Origin: an uncultured Collinsella sp. | Lineage (GTDB): Bacteria > Actinomycetota > Coriobacteriia > Coriobacteriales > Coriobacteriaceae | Length of the DNA: 46,634 bases | Assembly: GCA_900542305.1 (NCBI GenBank) | Contig: UQMU01000016.1 | Location: 1 to 46,634, forward strand | Reading direction: 5' to 3' | Part shown: positions 14,320 to 23,025 of the stretch, piece by piece | How the letters are laid out: each line of letters opens with the position of its first letter | How positions within the stretch are numbered: position 1 is the first letter of the stretch | Position numbers and translations under genes: made by a program | Notes under the pieces: generated by a model | The model's database searches: none | What the model was told of the DNA's origin: nothing | The model's input: only the letters and a program-made list of their open reading frames with translations

Positions 14320-17043
14320 ATGGCAGCAACGGATATCGAGCGCGGACTTTCGACCGCCGAGGTCGAGGAGCGCATCGCCGCCGGTAAGATCAACCGCAAC
14401 ATGGAGCTCAAGACCAAGTCGGTCAAAGAGCTCATCATCGAGAACCTCTGCGCGCTGTTCAACTTAATCAACGTGGTCTTGGCGATTCTGGTGTTGCTGA
14501 CCGGTTCGTTTAAAAACCTGACGTTCCTGTTCGTGGTGTTCTTGAACACGGCAATTGGCGTTATCCAGTCCATGCGTTCCAAGCGGATGGTCGACAAACT
14601 TACGCTGCTCACCTCCAAGAAGGCCATCGCGGTTCGCGACGGCGCCGAGGTGGAGCTCGACCTGGACCGGATCGTGCTCGACGATATCATTCGCCTGGGG
14701 CGCGGTGACCAGATTCCCGCCGACGCCGTGGTGGTGTCGGGCGAGGCGCTCGTCAACGAGAGCCTGCTGACGGGCGAGAGCGACCTCATCAAGAAACAGC
14801 CCGGCTCCGAGCTCATGAGCGGCAGCTTTATCGACTCGGGCCTGCTGCGCGCCCGCGTGATCCATGTCGGCGCCGACAACTACGTGGCAAAGATCAACAA
14901 CGAGGCCAAGTACGTCAAAAAGGTCAATTCCGAGATCATGAACGCGCTGAACGCCATCGTGCGGTTCGCGAGCATTATCATGATTCCGCTTGGTCTGGCG
15001 CTCTTTTCCTCGAGTGTGAGCGAGCTGTGGGATGCCGCGGGAACCCCGGGCGATAGCGCGCTTTCCTGGTGCTTCTCCGAGCTGCTGGCCGGTCGTGTGC
15101 CTTCTTCGGCGCTGCTTTCCACGGTGGGTGCCCTGCTGGGCATGATCCCGCAAGGCCTGGTGCTGCTGACCTCGTCGGTGCTCGCCATCGCCACGGTGCG
15201 CCTGGCCCGCCGCAAGGTGCTGGCGCAGCAGCTCTACTGCATCGAGACGCTCGCTCGCGTCGACGTGCTGTGCCTGGACAAGACGGGCACCATCACATCG
15301 GGCCGCATGGAGGTCGAGGGCACGTATCCGCTGCCGGTTGAGGGCGTGAGCCTAGGCGCGGACTCGGACGAGGCGGCTGTCCCCGTCGAGACCACGGTGC
15401 TCGACTTTGCGCTTGCCAACGTAGCACGTGCGACCTCGGCAGATGCCAACGAGACCTGCCAGGCGCTGCTCAACTACTACGCCGATCGTCCGGTCGAGGT
15501 GTCTGAGCCGCTGTCGGTCATTCCGTTCTCGTCGTCAAAAAAGTGGAGCGGCGCGTCGTTTGCGCAGGGCTCCTATGTGATGGGCGCCGCGCAGTTTGTG
15601 CTCTCTGATCGCGCATTTGCTCAGGTCGAGAATCGTGTGGCCGAGCTTGCCGATACCTGCCGCGTACTTGTGGTGGCGCGCGTGGACGGCTTTTCGCCCG
15701 ATGGCGATATGGTGGGCGAGGCCGAGCCCGTGGGTTTTGTGACTATTCGTGACGAGATTCGTACCTCGGCAGCCGAGACTATCGGCTACTTTAACGAGCA
15801 GGGCGTGACCCTCAACGTGATCAGCGGCGACGACCCGCGTACGGTGTCGTCGATCGCGCGCGTGGTGGGCGTGCCGGGCGCTGATGCTTACGTGGACGCG
15901 ACAACCCTCGATACACCGTCCAAGATTGATGCGGCAGTGGACCGTTACCACGTCTTTGGGCGTGTGACGCCGCAGCAGAAGCGCGAGCTCGTACAGGCGC
16001 TCAAACGCCGCGGGCACACCGTGGCCATGACGGGCGACGGCGTCAACGACGTGCTAGCGCTCAAGGAGGCCGACTGCTCCGTCGCCATGGCGGCCGGCTC
16101 CGATGCCGCACGTAATGTGGCCGAGATCGTGCTCGTCGATAACGACTTTGCCTCGATGCCCGCTGTGGTGGCCGAGGGCCGTCGTTCTATCAATAACCTG
16201 CAGCGCTCCGCCGCGCTCTTTCTGACCAAGACGCTTTTCTCGATGGGCCTGGCGGCGCTGTGCATCGCGCTACCGCCGTATCCCTTTGAGCCCATTCAGA
16301 TGACGCTCATCAACTTCTTCTGCATCGGTGCGCCGGGCTTTGTGCTGGGTCTGGAGCCCAACAACGCCCGCGTGAAGGGGTCGTTCTTGACCAACGTGCT
16401 TAAGCGTGCGCTGCCGGCGTCGATTGCGGTCATTTTGGCCGCGGCGCTCGATATCTTTGTGGCGCGCGTATTTGGCTTTAGCCAGCTTACGCTTTCGACC
16501 ATGTGCCTGCTCACGTCGTGCGCGGCGAGTGTCAGCCTGATCTGGCGCATCTCGCAGCCGCTCACGCCCTTGCGCGTGGTGCTTTTCGTGTTTGTCGTCG
16601 CCGGTATTTTGACGGGCGTTATCGGGTTCCCGGGGCTGCTGTCCATCGCCAACCTGTCGATGGGTCAGATGGTCATTTTGGCGGTTATCATCGTCTTTAC
16701 CTGCGCGGTGTTCTTTAAGCTTGCCACGATGATGGACTCGCTTAAGCCCCGTCGCCGTCATGCGGCTACCGGCTTTGGCCGTGGCGTGCGCGTTCGCCTG
16801 GGTCGCGGCGGCGGCAAGGTGAGCTCGACGGGATCGACCGCCGGGCGTTTTGCCAAGCGCGTTGCCGCCGATATGGCGCAGCGCCGTGAGGCGCGCACTG
16901 TCCGCGAGGCCGAGGCCCGTGCACTCGAGGGCGTGGCCCAGGCCCAGCCCAAGAAAAAGAAGATCGCCGTTGCCAAGCGCTCCCGCGTGACCAAGTCCGC
17001 CCAAGGCATCAAAGTCTCGATGCCAAGCAAAAAGAAGAAGTAA
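14320..17043 (+). CDS. P-type cation-translocating ATPase (CtpE-like)
   Basis: 907 residues from ATG 14320 (GGGA upstream; ATG 14308 is an alternative). Motifs: actuator TGES (151-154), phosphorylation site DKTGT with D320, hinge GDGVND (572-577), and about eight to ten transmembrane helices. The overall pattern, with GMIPQGLVLLTS before D320, resembles the actinobacterial CtpE/calcium-type branch rather than heavy-metal CPx pumps: there is no CPC motif and no N-terminal metal-binding domain. In SERCA and CtpE the motif is PEGL and the glutamate binds calcium; here it is Q278. The final ~110 residues are an Arg/Lys/Ala-rich cytoplasmic tail ending in lysines, unusual for this class. Substrate is uncertain. 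It is followed by a separate gene after ~100 nt. Confidence 0.85.
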   Translation: MAATDIERGLSTAEVEERIAAGKINRNMELKTKSVKELIIENLCALFNLINVVLAILVLLTGSFKNLTFLFVVFLNTAIGVIQSMRSKRMVDKLTLLTSKKAIAVRDGAEVELDLDRIVLDDIIRLGRGDQIPADAVVVSGEALVNESLLTGESDLIKKQPGSELMSGSFIDSGLLRARVIHVGADNYVAKINNEAKYVKKVNSEIMNALNAIVRFASIIMIPLGLALFSSSVSELWDAAGTPGDSALSWCFSELLAGRVPSSALLSTVGALLGMIPQGLVLLTSSVLAIATVRLARRKVLAQQLYCIETLARVDVLCLDKTGTITSGRMEVEGTYPLPVEGVSLGADSDEAAVPVETTVLDFALANVARATSADANETCQALLNYYADRPVEVSEPLSVIPFSSSKKWSGASFAQGSYVMGAAQFVLSDRAFAQVENRVAELADTCRVLVVARVDGFSPDGDMVGEAEPVGFVTIRDEIRTSAAETIGYFNEQGVTLNVISGDDPRTVSSIARVVGVPGADAYVDATTLDTPSKIDAAVDRYHVFGRVTPQQKRELVQALKRRGHTVAMTGDGVNDVLALKEADCSVAMAAGSDAARNVAEIVLVDNDFASMPAVVAEGRRSINNLQRSAALFLTKTLFSMGLAALCIALPPYPFEPIQMTLINFFCIGAPGFVLGLEPNNARVKGSFLTNVLKRALPASIAVILAAALDIFVARVFGFSQLTLSTMCLLTSCAASVSLIWRISQPLTPLRVVLFVFVVAGILTGVIGFPGLLSIANLSMGQMVILAVIIVFTCAVFFKLATMMDSLKPRRRHAATGFGRGVRVRLGRGGGKVSSTGSTAGRFAKRVAADMAQRREARTVREAEARALEGVAQAQPKKKKIAVAKRSRVTKSAQGIKVSMPSKKKK

Positions 17044-17146
17044 CTACGCGCCCTGCCGATGTTGAATTGGTGCCTTGCTCCTGTGGGGCCGTGGCGATGT
17101 TATGCTCTAACCTCGATTGTTTGAATTGCTTCGAAAAGAGGATGCC

Positions 17147-18295
17147 GTGATCTGCCCGCATTGCCTTAAGACTATCGAGGACGGCGCCTCGTTCTGCCCC
17201 TACTGTAACGCCTATGTGGGTCCGGGCGATGGCCCCGAGCACACCGAGTTCGTGTTCTGCGAGGGCTGCGGTGCCCGTCTTTCTCCGCATGATCGTACGT
17301 GTCCCAAATGCGGACGCCCCGCTCCGGGTATCCTCTCCGAGGACGCGGCCGCATCCGACCTGGCAGCGGGCCGCACGGCGGGCTTTCCGCGCCTAACGCA
17401 AGAGCAGATCGATACCGAGGTGCCTCATGCGCCCGCCTCGGCTGCCGCGGTTCTTTCGGATGCCGCCGACCCCAATGAGACTTGCGTGCTGCCGGCTTTC
17501 GATAAGGATTTCGGTATCCCCAAGGTCGACATTCCCACGCCCGTTTCCCTGCACGACGATGCTCAAAAACCCAAGCGCAAGGTGCACCCCGACGAGGACG
17601 CCTATCACAAGCACAAGCGTCATATCCCCAAGCCGCTCATCGTCATCGCGGTCCTTGCCGTCGTGTGCGGTGGTGCGTATTGGTTCGTGACGGCCGATCC
17701 CATGGGTGTCATGCCTGGCTTCTATGACCAGTTTGGCCAGGCCGCGCAGACGACCTTCCCCACGCGCCAAAAGGGCGAGGCGACTGAGGACGATACCAAG
17801 CAGGACGATTCTGCCGAGGTGGTCCAGGAAGAAACTGTGCTCACCGATGATCAGCTCTATACCAGGCTCGACGGTCTGTATCAGACCATCGTGTCCTACG
17901 GTGACGAGGACCAGATCGGCGAGGTCATCGATTCTTTTAACAATGGCTATCTTCGAACGCCACTGTCCACCCGTCAGGAGCTGTCGCAGAGTGCCTACGC
18001 CCTGCGCGACCAGATCAAAAAGACGCAAGATGAGCTTAATAACCTTAAGTATCAGGACGATACGGTCTATGCGGATGACATCGCCCACTTAAAGCAGCTT
18101 GCCGAGTGGATGTACGAGCGTGTCGACGTGATCTGTCAGAGCTGGGACATCTCGCTGGCCATTCCCGATGGTGAGTCGATGAGTTCCCACCGAAGCGATA
18201 TCCTGGCGCCCATCGCACAGGGCGGCAACAGCGCGCTGAGCCAGTACGACGCCAATGTGGGCTCCTGGAAGCCGCAGCAGCGTTCCCAAAATTAG
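17147..18295 (+). CDS. Zinc-ribbon membrane protein of unknown function
   Basis: 382 residues from GTG 17147; AAAGAGG (17135-17141) fits this start, while the TTG at 17117 has none. Two treble-clef zinc ribbons open the protein: CPHC...CPYC at residues 3-20, then CEGC...CPKC at about 38-57. A disordered acidic region follows, then a single transmembrane helix (PLIVIAVLAVVCGGAYWFV, about 163-182) and a ~200-residue extracellular part predicted to be helical, with DQLYTRLDGLYQTI and ALRDQIKKTQDEL. This resembles the widespread zinc_ribbon_2 membrane proteins of Gram-positives whose function is mostly unknown. It lies upstream of a second single-span protein of similar design (the TPR protein), and both precede mreB. 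Confidence 0.75.
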   Translation: MICPHCLKTIEDGASFCPYCNAYVGPGDGPEHTEFVFCEGCGARLSPHDRTCPKCGRPAPGILSEDAAASDLAAGRTAGFPRLTQEQIDTEVPHAPASAAAVLSDAADPNETCVLPAFDKDFGIPKVDIPTPVSLHDDAQKPKRKVHPDEDAYHKHKRHIPKPLIVIAVLAVVCGGAYWFVTADPMGVMPGFYDQFGQAAQTTFPTRQKGEATEDDTKQDDSAEVVQEETVLTDDQLYTRLDGLYQTIVSYGDEDQIGEVIDSFNNGYLRTPLSTRQELSQSAYALRDQIKKTQDELNNLKYQDDTVYADDIAHLKQLAEWMYERVDVICQSWDISLAIPDGESMSSHRSDILAPIAQGGNSALSQYDANVGSWKPQQRSQN

Positions 18296-18327
18296 TTCGC
18301 CATAGTCGGCATAACCTACGTGCGCAA

Positions 18328-18357
18328 TTGATGTAAGCGTATGCTTATTGCTACAAT
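18328..18357 (+). promoter_or_regulatory. Promoter of the cyclophilin gene
   Basis: TTGATG (18328-18333), an 18-nt spacer and TACAAT (18352-18357) lie 39 nt before the ATG. This is likely the head of the transcript carrying cyclophilin and the TPR protein. Confidence 0.7.
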
Positions 18358-18396
18358 TCGTACAAATATGCTTTAAACGCACGAGGAAGGAACCAC

Positions 18397-18939
18397 ATGT
18401 TTGGTTTTAAGAAAGAGCTCTACACGCCCGAGTATCAGCTTGCCGGCGACGAGTGCGCCGTTATCGAGACGTCGAAGGGTACCATCAAGGTCAAGTTTGA
18501 CGGCGAGGGCGCTCCCATTCATGTCGCGAACTTCTGCGAGCTTTCCACGATGGGCTTCTATGATGGCCTTAAGTTCCATCGCTATGTGCCCGGTTTTGTC
18601 ATCCAGGGCGGCGACCCCAATACCCGCGATATGTCCGGCGCCGACGTCGCCGCTGGTCTTGAGGGCCCCGACGGCATGCCCGGTACCGGTGGCCCCGGCT
18701 ACTGCATCAAGGGCGAGTTTGCCACCAATCCGCGCAACAGCCATGTCGATGGTGCCCTTGCCATGGCACGCTCCATGGACCCCGATTCCGCGGGTTCGCA
18801 GTTCTACTTCTGCCTGGGCGCCCAGCATAACCTCGATTCCGGTTACACCGTCTTTGGTACCACGGTCGAGGGTCTCGATGTGATTTCGCAGCTGCGTGCC
18901 GGCGACGAGATCGTCCATGTCGAGATCGTTCACGAGTAA
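18397..18939 (+). CDS. Peptidyl-prolyl cis-trans isomerase, cyclophilin type
   Basis: 180 residues from ATG 18397 (GAGGAAGG upstream). The fold is marked by VIETSKGTIKVKFDGEGAP, KFHRYVPGFVIQGGDP with the catalytic arginine region (FHR), SAGSQFYFCLGAQHNLD and YTVFGTTVEGLDVI near the end. The family catalyses proline isomerisation during folding. There is no signal peptide or lipobox, so it is cytoplasmic. An N-terminal extension (about 20 residues) precedes the domain. It is likely the first gene of the transcript starting at 18328 and is followed after 11 nt by the TPR gene. Confidence 0.92.
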   Translation: MFGFKKELYTPEYQLAGDECAVIETSKGTIKVKFDGEGAPIHVANFCELSTMGFYDGLKFHRYVPGFVIQGGDPNTRDMSGADVAAGLEGPDGMPGTGGPGYCIKGEFATNPRNSHVDGALAMARSMDPDSAGSQFYFCLGAQHNLDSGYTVFGTTVEGLDVISQLRAGDEIVHVEIVHE

Positions 18940-18950
18940 AGGGGACTTCC

Positions 18951-20255
18951 TTGAATAGCCAGCTGATCCAACAGGGCCGCGCCGCTTACCGCGCGGGTGA
19001 TTTTTCCGCTGCAGCCCAGATGCTTGGGGCGGCAAAGACTCCCGATGAGATTATGGGCGAGGCCGATCACCTTCGTGGCAACGCCTTGATGCACCTGGGC
19101 ATGTATGCCGAGGCCGCCGAGGCTTATGCTGCCGCCCTCAACGACGGCACCTACGGCAAGCGCGGCGCGCTGCTCACCAACCGCGGCAAGGCGCTCGCCG
19201 CCGTGGGTGACTACACGACGGCCGCCCAGGCGTTCTCTGCTGCTACGCAGGATGCTTCCTATGCCACGCCGTTCAAGGCCTATCTGGGCCTGGGCAATGC
19301 GCTGTTCCAGTCGGGCGATTATGCCAACGCGGGTACTGCCTTCCGTCAGGCTGCCATCGACGGCGCCAATCCGGCTCCTGCCGCCGCACTGGGCGAGCTT
19401 GGTCGTTGCTTCATTAAGCTCGGCCGTCCGGCGGATGCCGTGGAGACCTACCGCACGGCTATCGACTTTGCCGGCCCCCGCGACGACACGCGTGCGCTCA
19501 ACGCCGGCATGGGTCAGGCGCTTTCTGCCGCCGGCCGTCCCTCCGACGCACTCGACGCCTTTAACGCCGCTACTGCCGATGGCATCTACCAGCTCACCTC
19601 CGAGCAGGCCGATGAGCTTGCCCGCGTGCAGGATTCGCTTGCTGCGCTGTCTGCCCAGACGGCTATGGCCACGGCTCCGGCGCCCGCGATGGACGCTCCT
19701 GCCGTCGATCCGCTCGATCCTACGGGCGCGACCGGTCAGTTTATGCCCGATCCCTCGGACACCGGCTTCTTTACGCTGTCCGAGTCCGAGATGGTCCAGC
19801 AGGACCGTCAGGATCGTAAGCAGGCCAAGGTCCGTCGCCGCCATCGCCACACGGGCCTCAAAGTCTTCATCGTGCTGCTTCTGCTCATTTTGATCGCCGC
19901 GGGCGGTCTGGGCTTTGCCTACACGCGCGGCTTTGGCTTCCCGTCTCAGGAGTCTGTCGTTACCGATCTGTTCCAGGCTGCCGGTGACGGTGACACCGCA
20001 AAGGCCGAGTCTTGCCTGGCCTCGAGCCTGTCCGAGGACGCTAAGTCGATGATCATCTCCTCGATTCCGCAGGGTGCCACCGTGTCCGTCGAGGGCATGG
20101 ATCAGTCCATGACCGAGACGACCGCTAAGGTGAAGGCATCGCTGTCCAAGGGCGGCGAGCAGGAGTACACCGTCAAATTCGTGCGCTCCGACAATCATAT
20201 CGGCTGGGCCGTTTCTTCGCTCGATATGGATTTCTCGGCTGCTGACAACCAGTAG
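18951..20255 (+). CDS. TPR-repeat protein with single transmembrane helix
   Basis: 434 residues from TTG 18951 with AAAGGGGA upstream. Residues 1-220 hold about six tetratricopeptide-like helix pairs rich in alanine (GRAAYRAGDFSAAAQML, GNALFQSGDYANAGTAFRQA, GRCFIKLGRPADAVETYRTA), a protein-interaction scaffold. A proline/alanine linker follows, then a basic patch (RRRHRHTG) and one membrane helix (about 302-325). The ~110-residue extracellular end has an SNTF2/DUF4878-like look (VTDLFQAAGDGDTAKAESCL). With the TPRs inside and this domain outside, it may be a scaffold at the envelope; its position right before the rod-shape operon suggests a link with cell-wall growth, which is inference only. 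Confidence 0.75.
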   Translation: MNSQLIQQGRAAYRAGDFSAAAQMLGAAKTPDEIMGEADHLRGNALMHLGMYAEAAEAYAAALNDGTYGKRGALLTNRGKALAAVGDYTTAAQAFSAATQDASYATPFKAYLGLGNALFQSGDYANAGTAFRQAAIDGANPAPAAALGELGRCFIKLGRPADAVETYRTAIDFAGPRDDTRALNAGMGQALSAAGRPSDALDAFNAATADGIYQLTSEQADELARVQDSLAALSAQTAMATAPAPAMDAPAVDPLDPTGATGQFMPDPSDTGFFTLSESEMVQQDRQDRKQAKVRRRHRHTGLKVFIVLLLLILIAAGGLGFAYTRGFGFPSQESVVTDLFQAAGDGDTAKAESCLASSLSEDAKSMIISSIPQGATVSVEGMDQSMTETTAKVKASLSKGGEQEYTVKFVRSDNHIGWAVSSLDMDFSAADNQ

Positions 20256-20277
20256 TGACCTTATGGGATTTAGCTTT

Positions 20278-20310
20278 GCCCGGCGCTTCACCGCAAGTGA
20301 GGTGCCGGGC
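20278..20310 (+). terminator. Hairpin between the TPR gene and mreB
   Basis: GCCCGGC...GCCGGGC with an inner CTTCAC/GTGAGG extension forms a strong hairpin 23 nt after the TPR stop. There is no T tract, so it may be a weak terminator or a processing site. Confidence 0.4.
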
Positions 20311-20370
20311 TTGCGCTAGTATGATGAGCTAGTAGTTTTCCAGCAATCATCCAACACATCAGGAGTTGCG

Positions 20371-21414
20371 TTGTTTTCTTTGATGGATATGTTCTTCGGT
20401 AGCTATGCGGGCGATCTTGCCATCGACCTCGGCACCGCAAATACGCTTGTCTCCGTGCGCGGCAAGGGCATCGTCATTCGCGAGCCCTCCGTTGTCGCCA
20501 TCGACAAGAACGACGAGCGCATCCTGGCGGTCGGTATCGAGGCAAAGCGCATGCTCGGCCGTACGCCCGGCAACATCGTGGCCGTTCGTCCCCTGAAGGA
20601 CGGCGTCATCGCCGACTTCGATGTTACCGAGGCCATGCTTCGCTACTTTATCGATAAGGCGTCCGAGAAGCGCTATCCGTGGACTCCGCGTCCGCGTGTT
20701 GTCGTCTGCGTTCCCTCCGGTGTCACGTCGGTTGAGAAGCGTGCCGTATTTGAGGCCACGATCCAGGCCGGTGCCCGCCAGGCCTATCTGATCGAAGAGC
20801 CCATGGCCGCCGCTATCGGCGCCGACCTGCCCGTCGAGGAACCCACCGGCTCCATGGTCATCGACATCGGCGGCGGTACCACCGAGGTCGCTGTTATCGC
20901 TATGGGCGGCATCGTCGTCTCGCAGTCCATCCGTATTGCCGGCGACGAGTTCGATCAGGCCATCCTCACGCACGTTCGCGATGCCTACAACCTGGCCATC
21001 GGCGAGCGTACGGCAGAGGACATCAAGATCAAGGTCGGCTCCGCCGTGCCGCTCAAGGACGAGCTCGACGTCGAGGTCAACGGCCGCGACGTGATCACCG
21101 GTCTGCCCAAGACCGTGCGCATCGAGAGCGAGGAGATTCGTCGCGCGCTCAACAAGCCGCTCGACGAGATGGCCAAGGCCGTCAAGGACGCACTCGACGC
21201 TACGCCTCCCGATCTTGCCTCGGACCTTATGTACTACGGCATTTTGCTGACCGGTGGCGGCGCGCTGCTGCGCGGTCTCGACGTGCGCCTGCGCGATGAG
21301 ACCGGCGTTTCGGTCAACGTCAGCCCCACGGCGCTCGATAACGTTGTTAACGGCTGTGCCCGCGTGCTCGAGGCCAATGCGTTTGATGGCGGCTTCGTCC
21401 AGACCAATGCTTAA
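20371..21414 (+). CDS. mreB: Rod-shape actin homologue MreB
   Basis: 347 residues from TTG 20371 with AGGAG 5 nt upstream; ATG 20383 is an alternative. Actin-fold signatures are present: phosphate-1 AIDLGTANTLVSV near residue 17, PRVVVCVPSGVTSVEKRAV, IEEPMAAAIGADLPV, phosphate-2 MVIDIGGGTTEVAVIA, and ILLTGGGALLRGLD near the end. The N-terminal FSLMDMFFG is hydrophobic and could bind the membrane. MreB filaments organise the elongasome of rod-shaped cells. It is the first gene of mreB-mreC-mreD-pbp2-rodA, so the organism is expected to elongate by lateral wall synthesis, unlike polar-growing Actinobacteria. Length is typical. Confidence 0.96.
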   Translation: MFSLMDMFFGSYAGDLAIDLGTANTLVSVRGKGIVIREPSVVAIDKNDERILAVGIEAKRMLGRTPGNIVAVRPLKDGVIADFDVTEAMLRYFIDKASEKRYPWTPRPRVVVCVPSGVTSVEKRAVFEATIQAGARQAYLIEEPMAAAIGADLPVEEPTGSMVIDIGGGTTEVAVIAMGGIVVSQSIRIAGDEFDQAILTHVRDAYNLAIGERTAEDIKIKVGSAVPLKDELDVEVNGRDVITGLPKTVRIESEEIRRALNKPLDEMAKAVKDALDATPPDLASDLMYYGILLTGGGALLRGLDVRLRDETGVSVNVSPTALDNVVNGCARVLEANAFDGGFVQTNA

Positions 21415-21435
21415 TTTCCAAAAGGTGGATTCCAT

Positions 21436-22434
21436 TTGGCACGATCTTCGGGTTTCTCCACAAATCTGAATACCAAGCGACAATCAACGGGTATGCGCCC
21501 GTTGATTGTTTTCAGCCTGATTTCGGTGTTGCTGCTCACGTTTTACATTCGCGAGGGCGAGACGGGGCCGATTCATGCCGTGCGTTCGGGCGTGACGACG
21601 ATTACCTCGCCGGTGCGTTTTCTGGGCTCGGCTGTGGCGGCTCCCTTCAATGCGGTCGGTAACGTGTTCTCTAACCTTACGGCGTCGCAGGACACGCTTG
21701 ACGAGCTTAAGAAGCAAAACGAGGAGCTGACCTCTAAGGTCGCCGAGCTCTCCGAGGCTCAAAAGACCGCCGAGCGACTGGAGGGTCTGGTCGGTCTGCA
21801 GTCGACCTACAACCTCAAGTCCACTGCAGCTCGTATCGTCGGCGCCTCGGGCGATGCCTGGACCTCGACCGTCACCATCGACAAGGGTTCTACAGACGGG
21901 CTTACCATCAACATGCCTGTGACGAGTTCGGCTGGTGTTATCGGACAGATCATCGAAGTCTCGGCCAAGACGTCCACCGTGCGCCTGATTGGCGACGAGA
22001 ACTCGGGCGTGTCCGCTATGGTGCAGGACACGCGCGCCCAGGGCATGCTGCAGGGTCAGGCTGACGGCACGCTGCGTCTTGAGTATGTGAGCGTCGATTC
22101 CGACGTTAAGGTTGGCGACATCATCGTGACCTCGGGCATTGGCGGTGTGTTCCCCAAGGGTCTTCCGCTCGGCACCGTCTCGTCGGTTGAGAAATCGGCA
22201 AACGACGTGTACTACACCATTGTGGTGCGCGCCCAGACGACGGCCGAGAACAACGAGGAAGTGCTGGTCATCACCTCGCTGACCGACGAACAGTCGGCCT
22301 CGGATGAGGACGTGAACACGGCCAACAGCACGCCGCAGGGAACGTCGCGCGATGCTGCGACCAAGACGAAGGACGAGAGCCCGGATGACAGTTCCGACAC
22401 GTCCGAGACGACCGATTCCGGCTCGAGCGAATAG
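21436..22434 (+). CDS. mreC: Rod-shape-determining protein MreC
   Basis: 332 residues from TTG 21436 (AAAGGTGG upstream). A basic cytoplasmic start is followed by one membrane helix (MRPLIVFSLISVLLLTFYI, 20-38), a coiled coil (DTLDELKKQNEELTSKVAEL, about 85-115), and the two beta-barrel extracellular domain with IVTSGIGGVFPKGLPLG, the most conserved MreC stretch. A Ser/Asp/Thr-rich tail of ~50 residues follows, probably disordered. MreC links MreB, MreD and PBP2 and activates PBP2-RodA. The gene lies 21 nt after mreB and 11 nt before the likely mreD start. Confidence 0.93.
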   Translation: MARSSGFSTNLNTKRQSTGMRPLIVFSLISVLLLTFYIREGETGPIHAVRSGVTTITSPVRFLGSAVAAPFNAVGNVFSNLTASQDTLDELKKQNEELTSKVAELSEAQKTAERLEGLVGLQSTYNLKSTAARIVGASGDAWTSTVTIDKGSTDGLTINMPVTSSAGVIGQIIEVSAKTSTVRLIGDENSGVSAMVQDTRAQGMLQGQADGTLRLEYVSVDSDVKVGDIIVTSGIGGVFPKGLPLGTVSSVEKSANDVYYTIVVRAQTTAENNEEVLVITSLTDEQSASDEDVNTANSTPQGTSRDAATKTKDESPDDSSDTSETTDSGSSE

Positions 22435-22445
22435 GGGGCATGTCC

Positions 22446-23012
22446 ATGGATCTACACGAGCAGGGGATGAGCTCCCGCACGTTTGTAATCGCCGCCATCG
22501 TGTGCGTGCTGTTGCAGGCAGGCCTGGCACCGCAGATCTCCATTGCGGGCGGTCGCGTCAACTTTATGATTATCCTGGTGTGCTTAAGCGTGTTCTCGGG
22601 CGACCCGACCCGTGCCGTCGTGTGCGGTTTTTGCAGCGGCTTGTTCTATGACCTTTCCGCTGCCGTGCCGGTGGGCGTTATGTCGCTCCTGCTGACCGTG
22701 GGTTCTTTTGCCCTGGTGCATAGCGCCGCCGGTCAGACGGGCGGTACCCCGAGCGCGCGCGGCATCACTGTGGGTGCCTTCGCGCTTGTCATTAATGTGA
22801 TCTACAGCATCATCTTGCTGTTTATGGGTTTGGAGACGAGCTTTGTCGTGGCGCTCTTCGGCCATGCGCTGCCGTCTTCGATCCTGACGGGTCTGGTTGC
22901 CATTCCGTTTTTGATGTCCGGCGTCGTGCCGCAGTCCGGTTATGGATTCTCCGCACGTGGCGGACGCCAGACGGGCATGCGCTTTAAGCCCAAGACCCGT
23001 AAGCTCAAATAG
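22446..23012 (+). CDS. mreD: Rod-shape-determining protein MreD
   Basis: 188 residues from ATG 22446. AGGGGG at 22433-22438 is too close to ATG 22440 but 7 nt from ATG 22446, which decides the start. About five to six transmembrane helices cover nearly the whole chain, with LLQAGLAPQISIAGGRVNFMIILVC near the start and a GFCSGLFYDLSAAVPVGVM segment matching the conserved MreD G-x-x-x-G-x-x-x-D pattern. A basic tail (RFKPKTRKLK) ends the protein. It is the integral membrane partner of MreC. Assignment rests on topology, this motif and its place between mreC and PBP2. Confidence 0.85.
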   Translation: MDLHEQGMSSRTFVIAAIVCVLLQAGLAPQISIAGGRVNFMIILVCLSVFSGDPTRAVVCGFCSGLFYDLSAAVPVGVMSLLLTVGSFALVHSAAGQTGGTPSARGITVGAFALVINVIYSIILLFMGLETSFVVALFGHALPSSILTGLVAIPFLMSGVVPQSGYGFSARGGRQTGMRFKPKTRKLK

Positions 23013-23025
23013 GGGAGGCTCGTAG

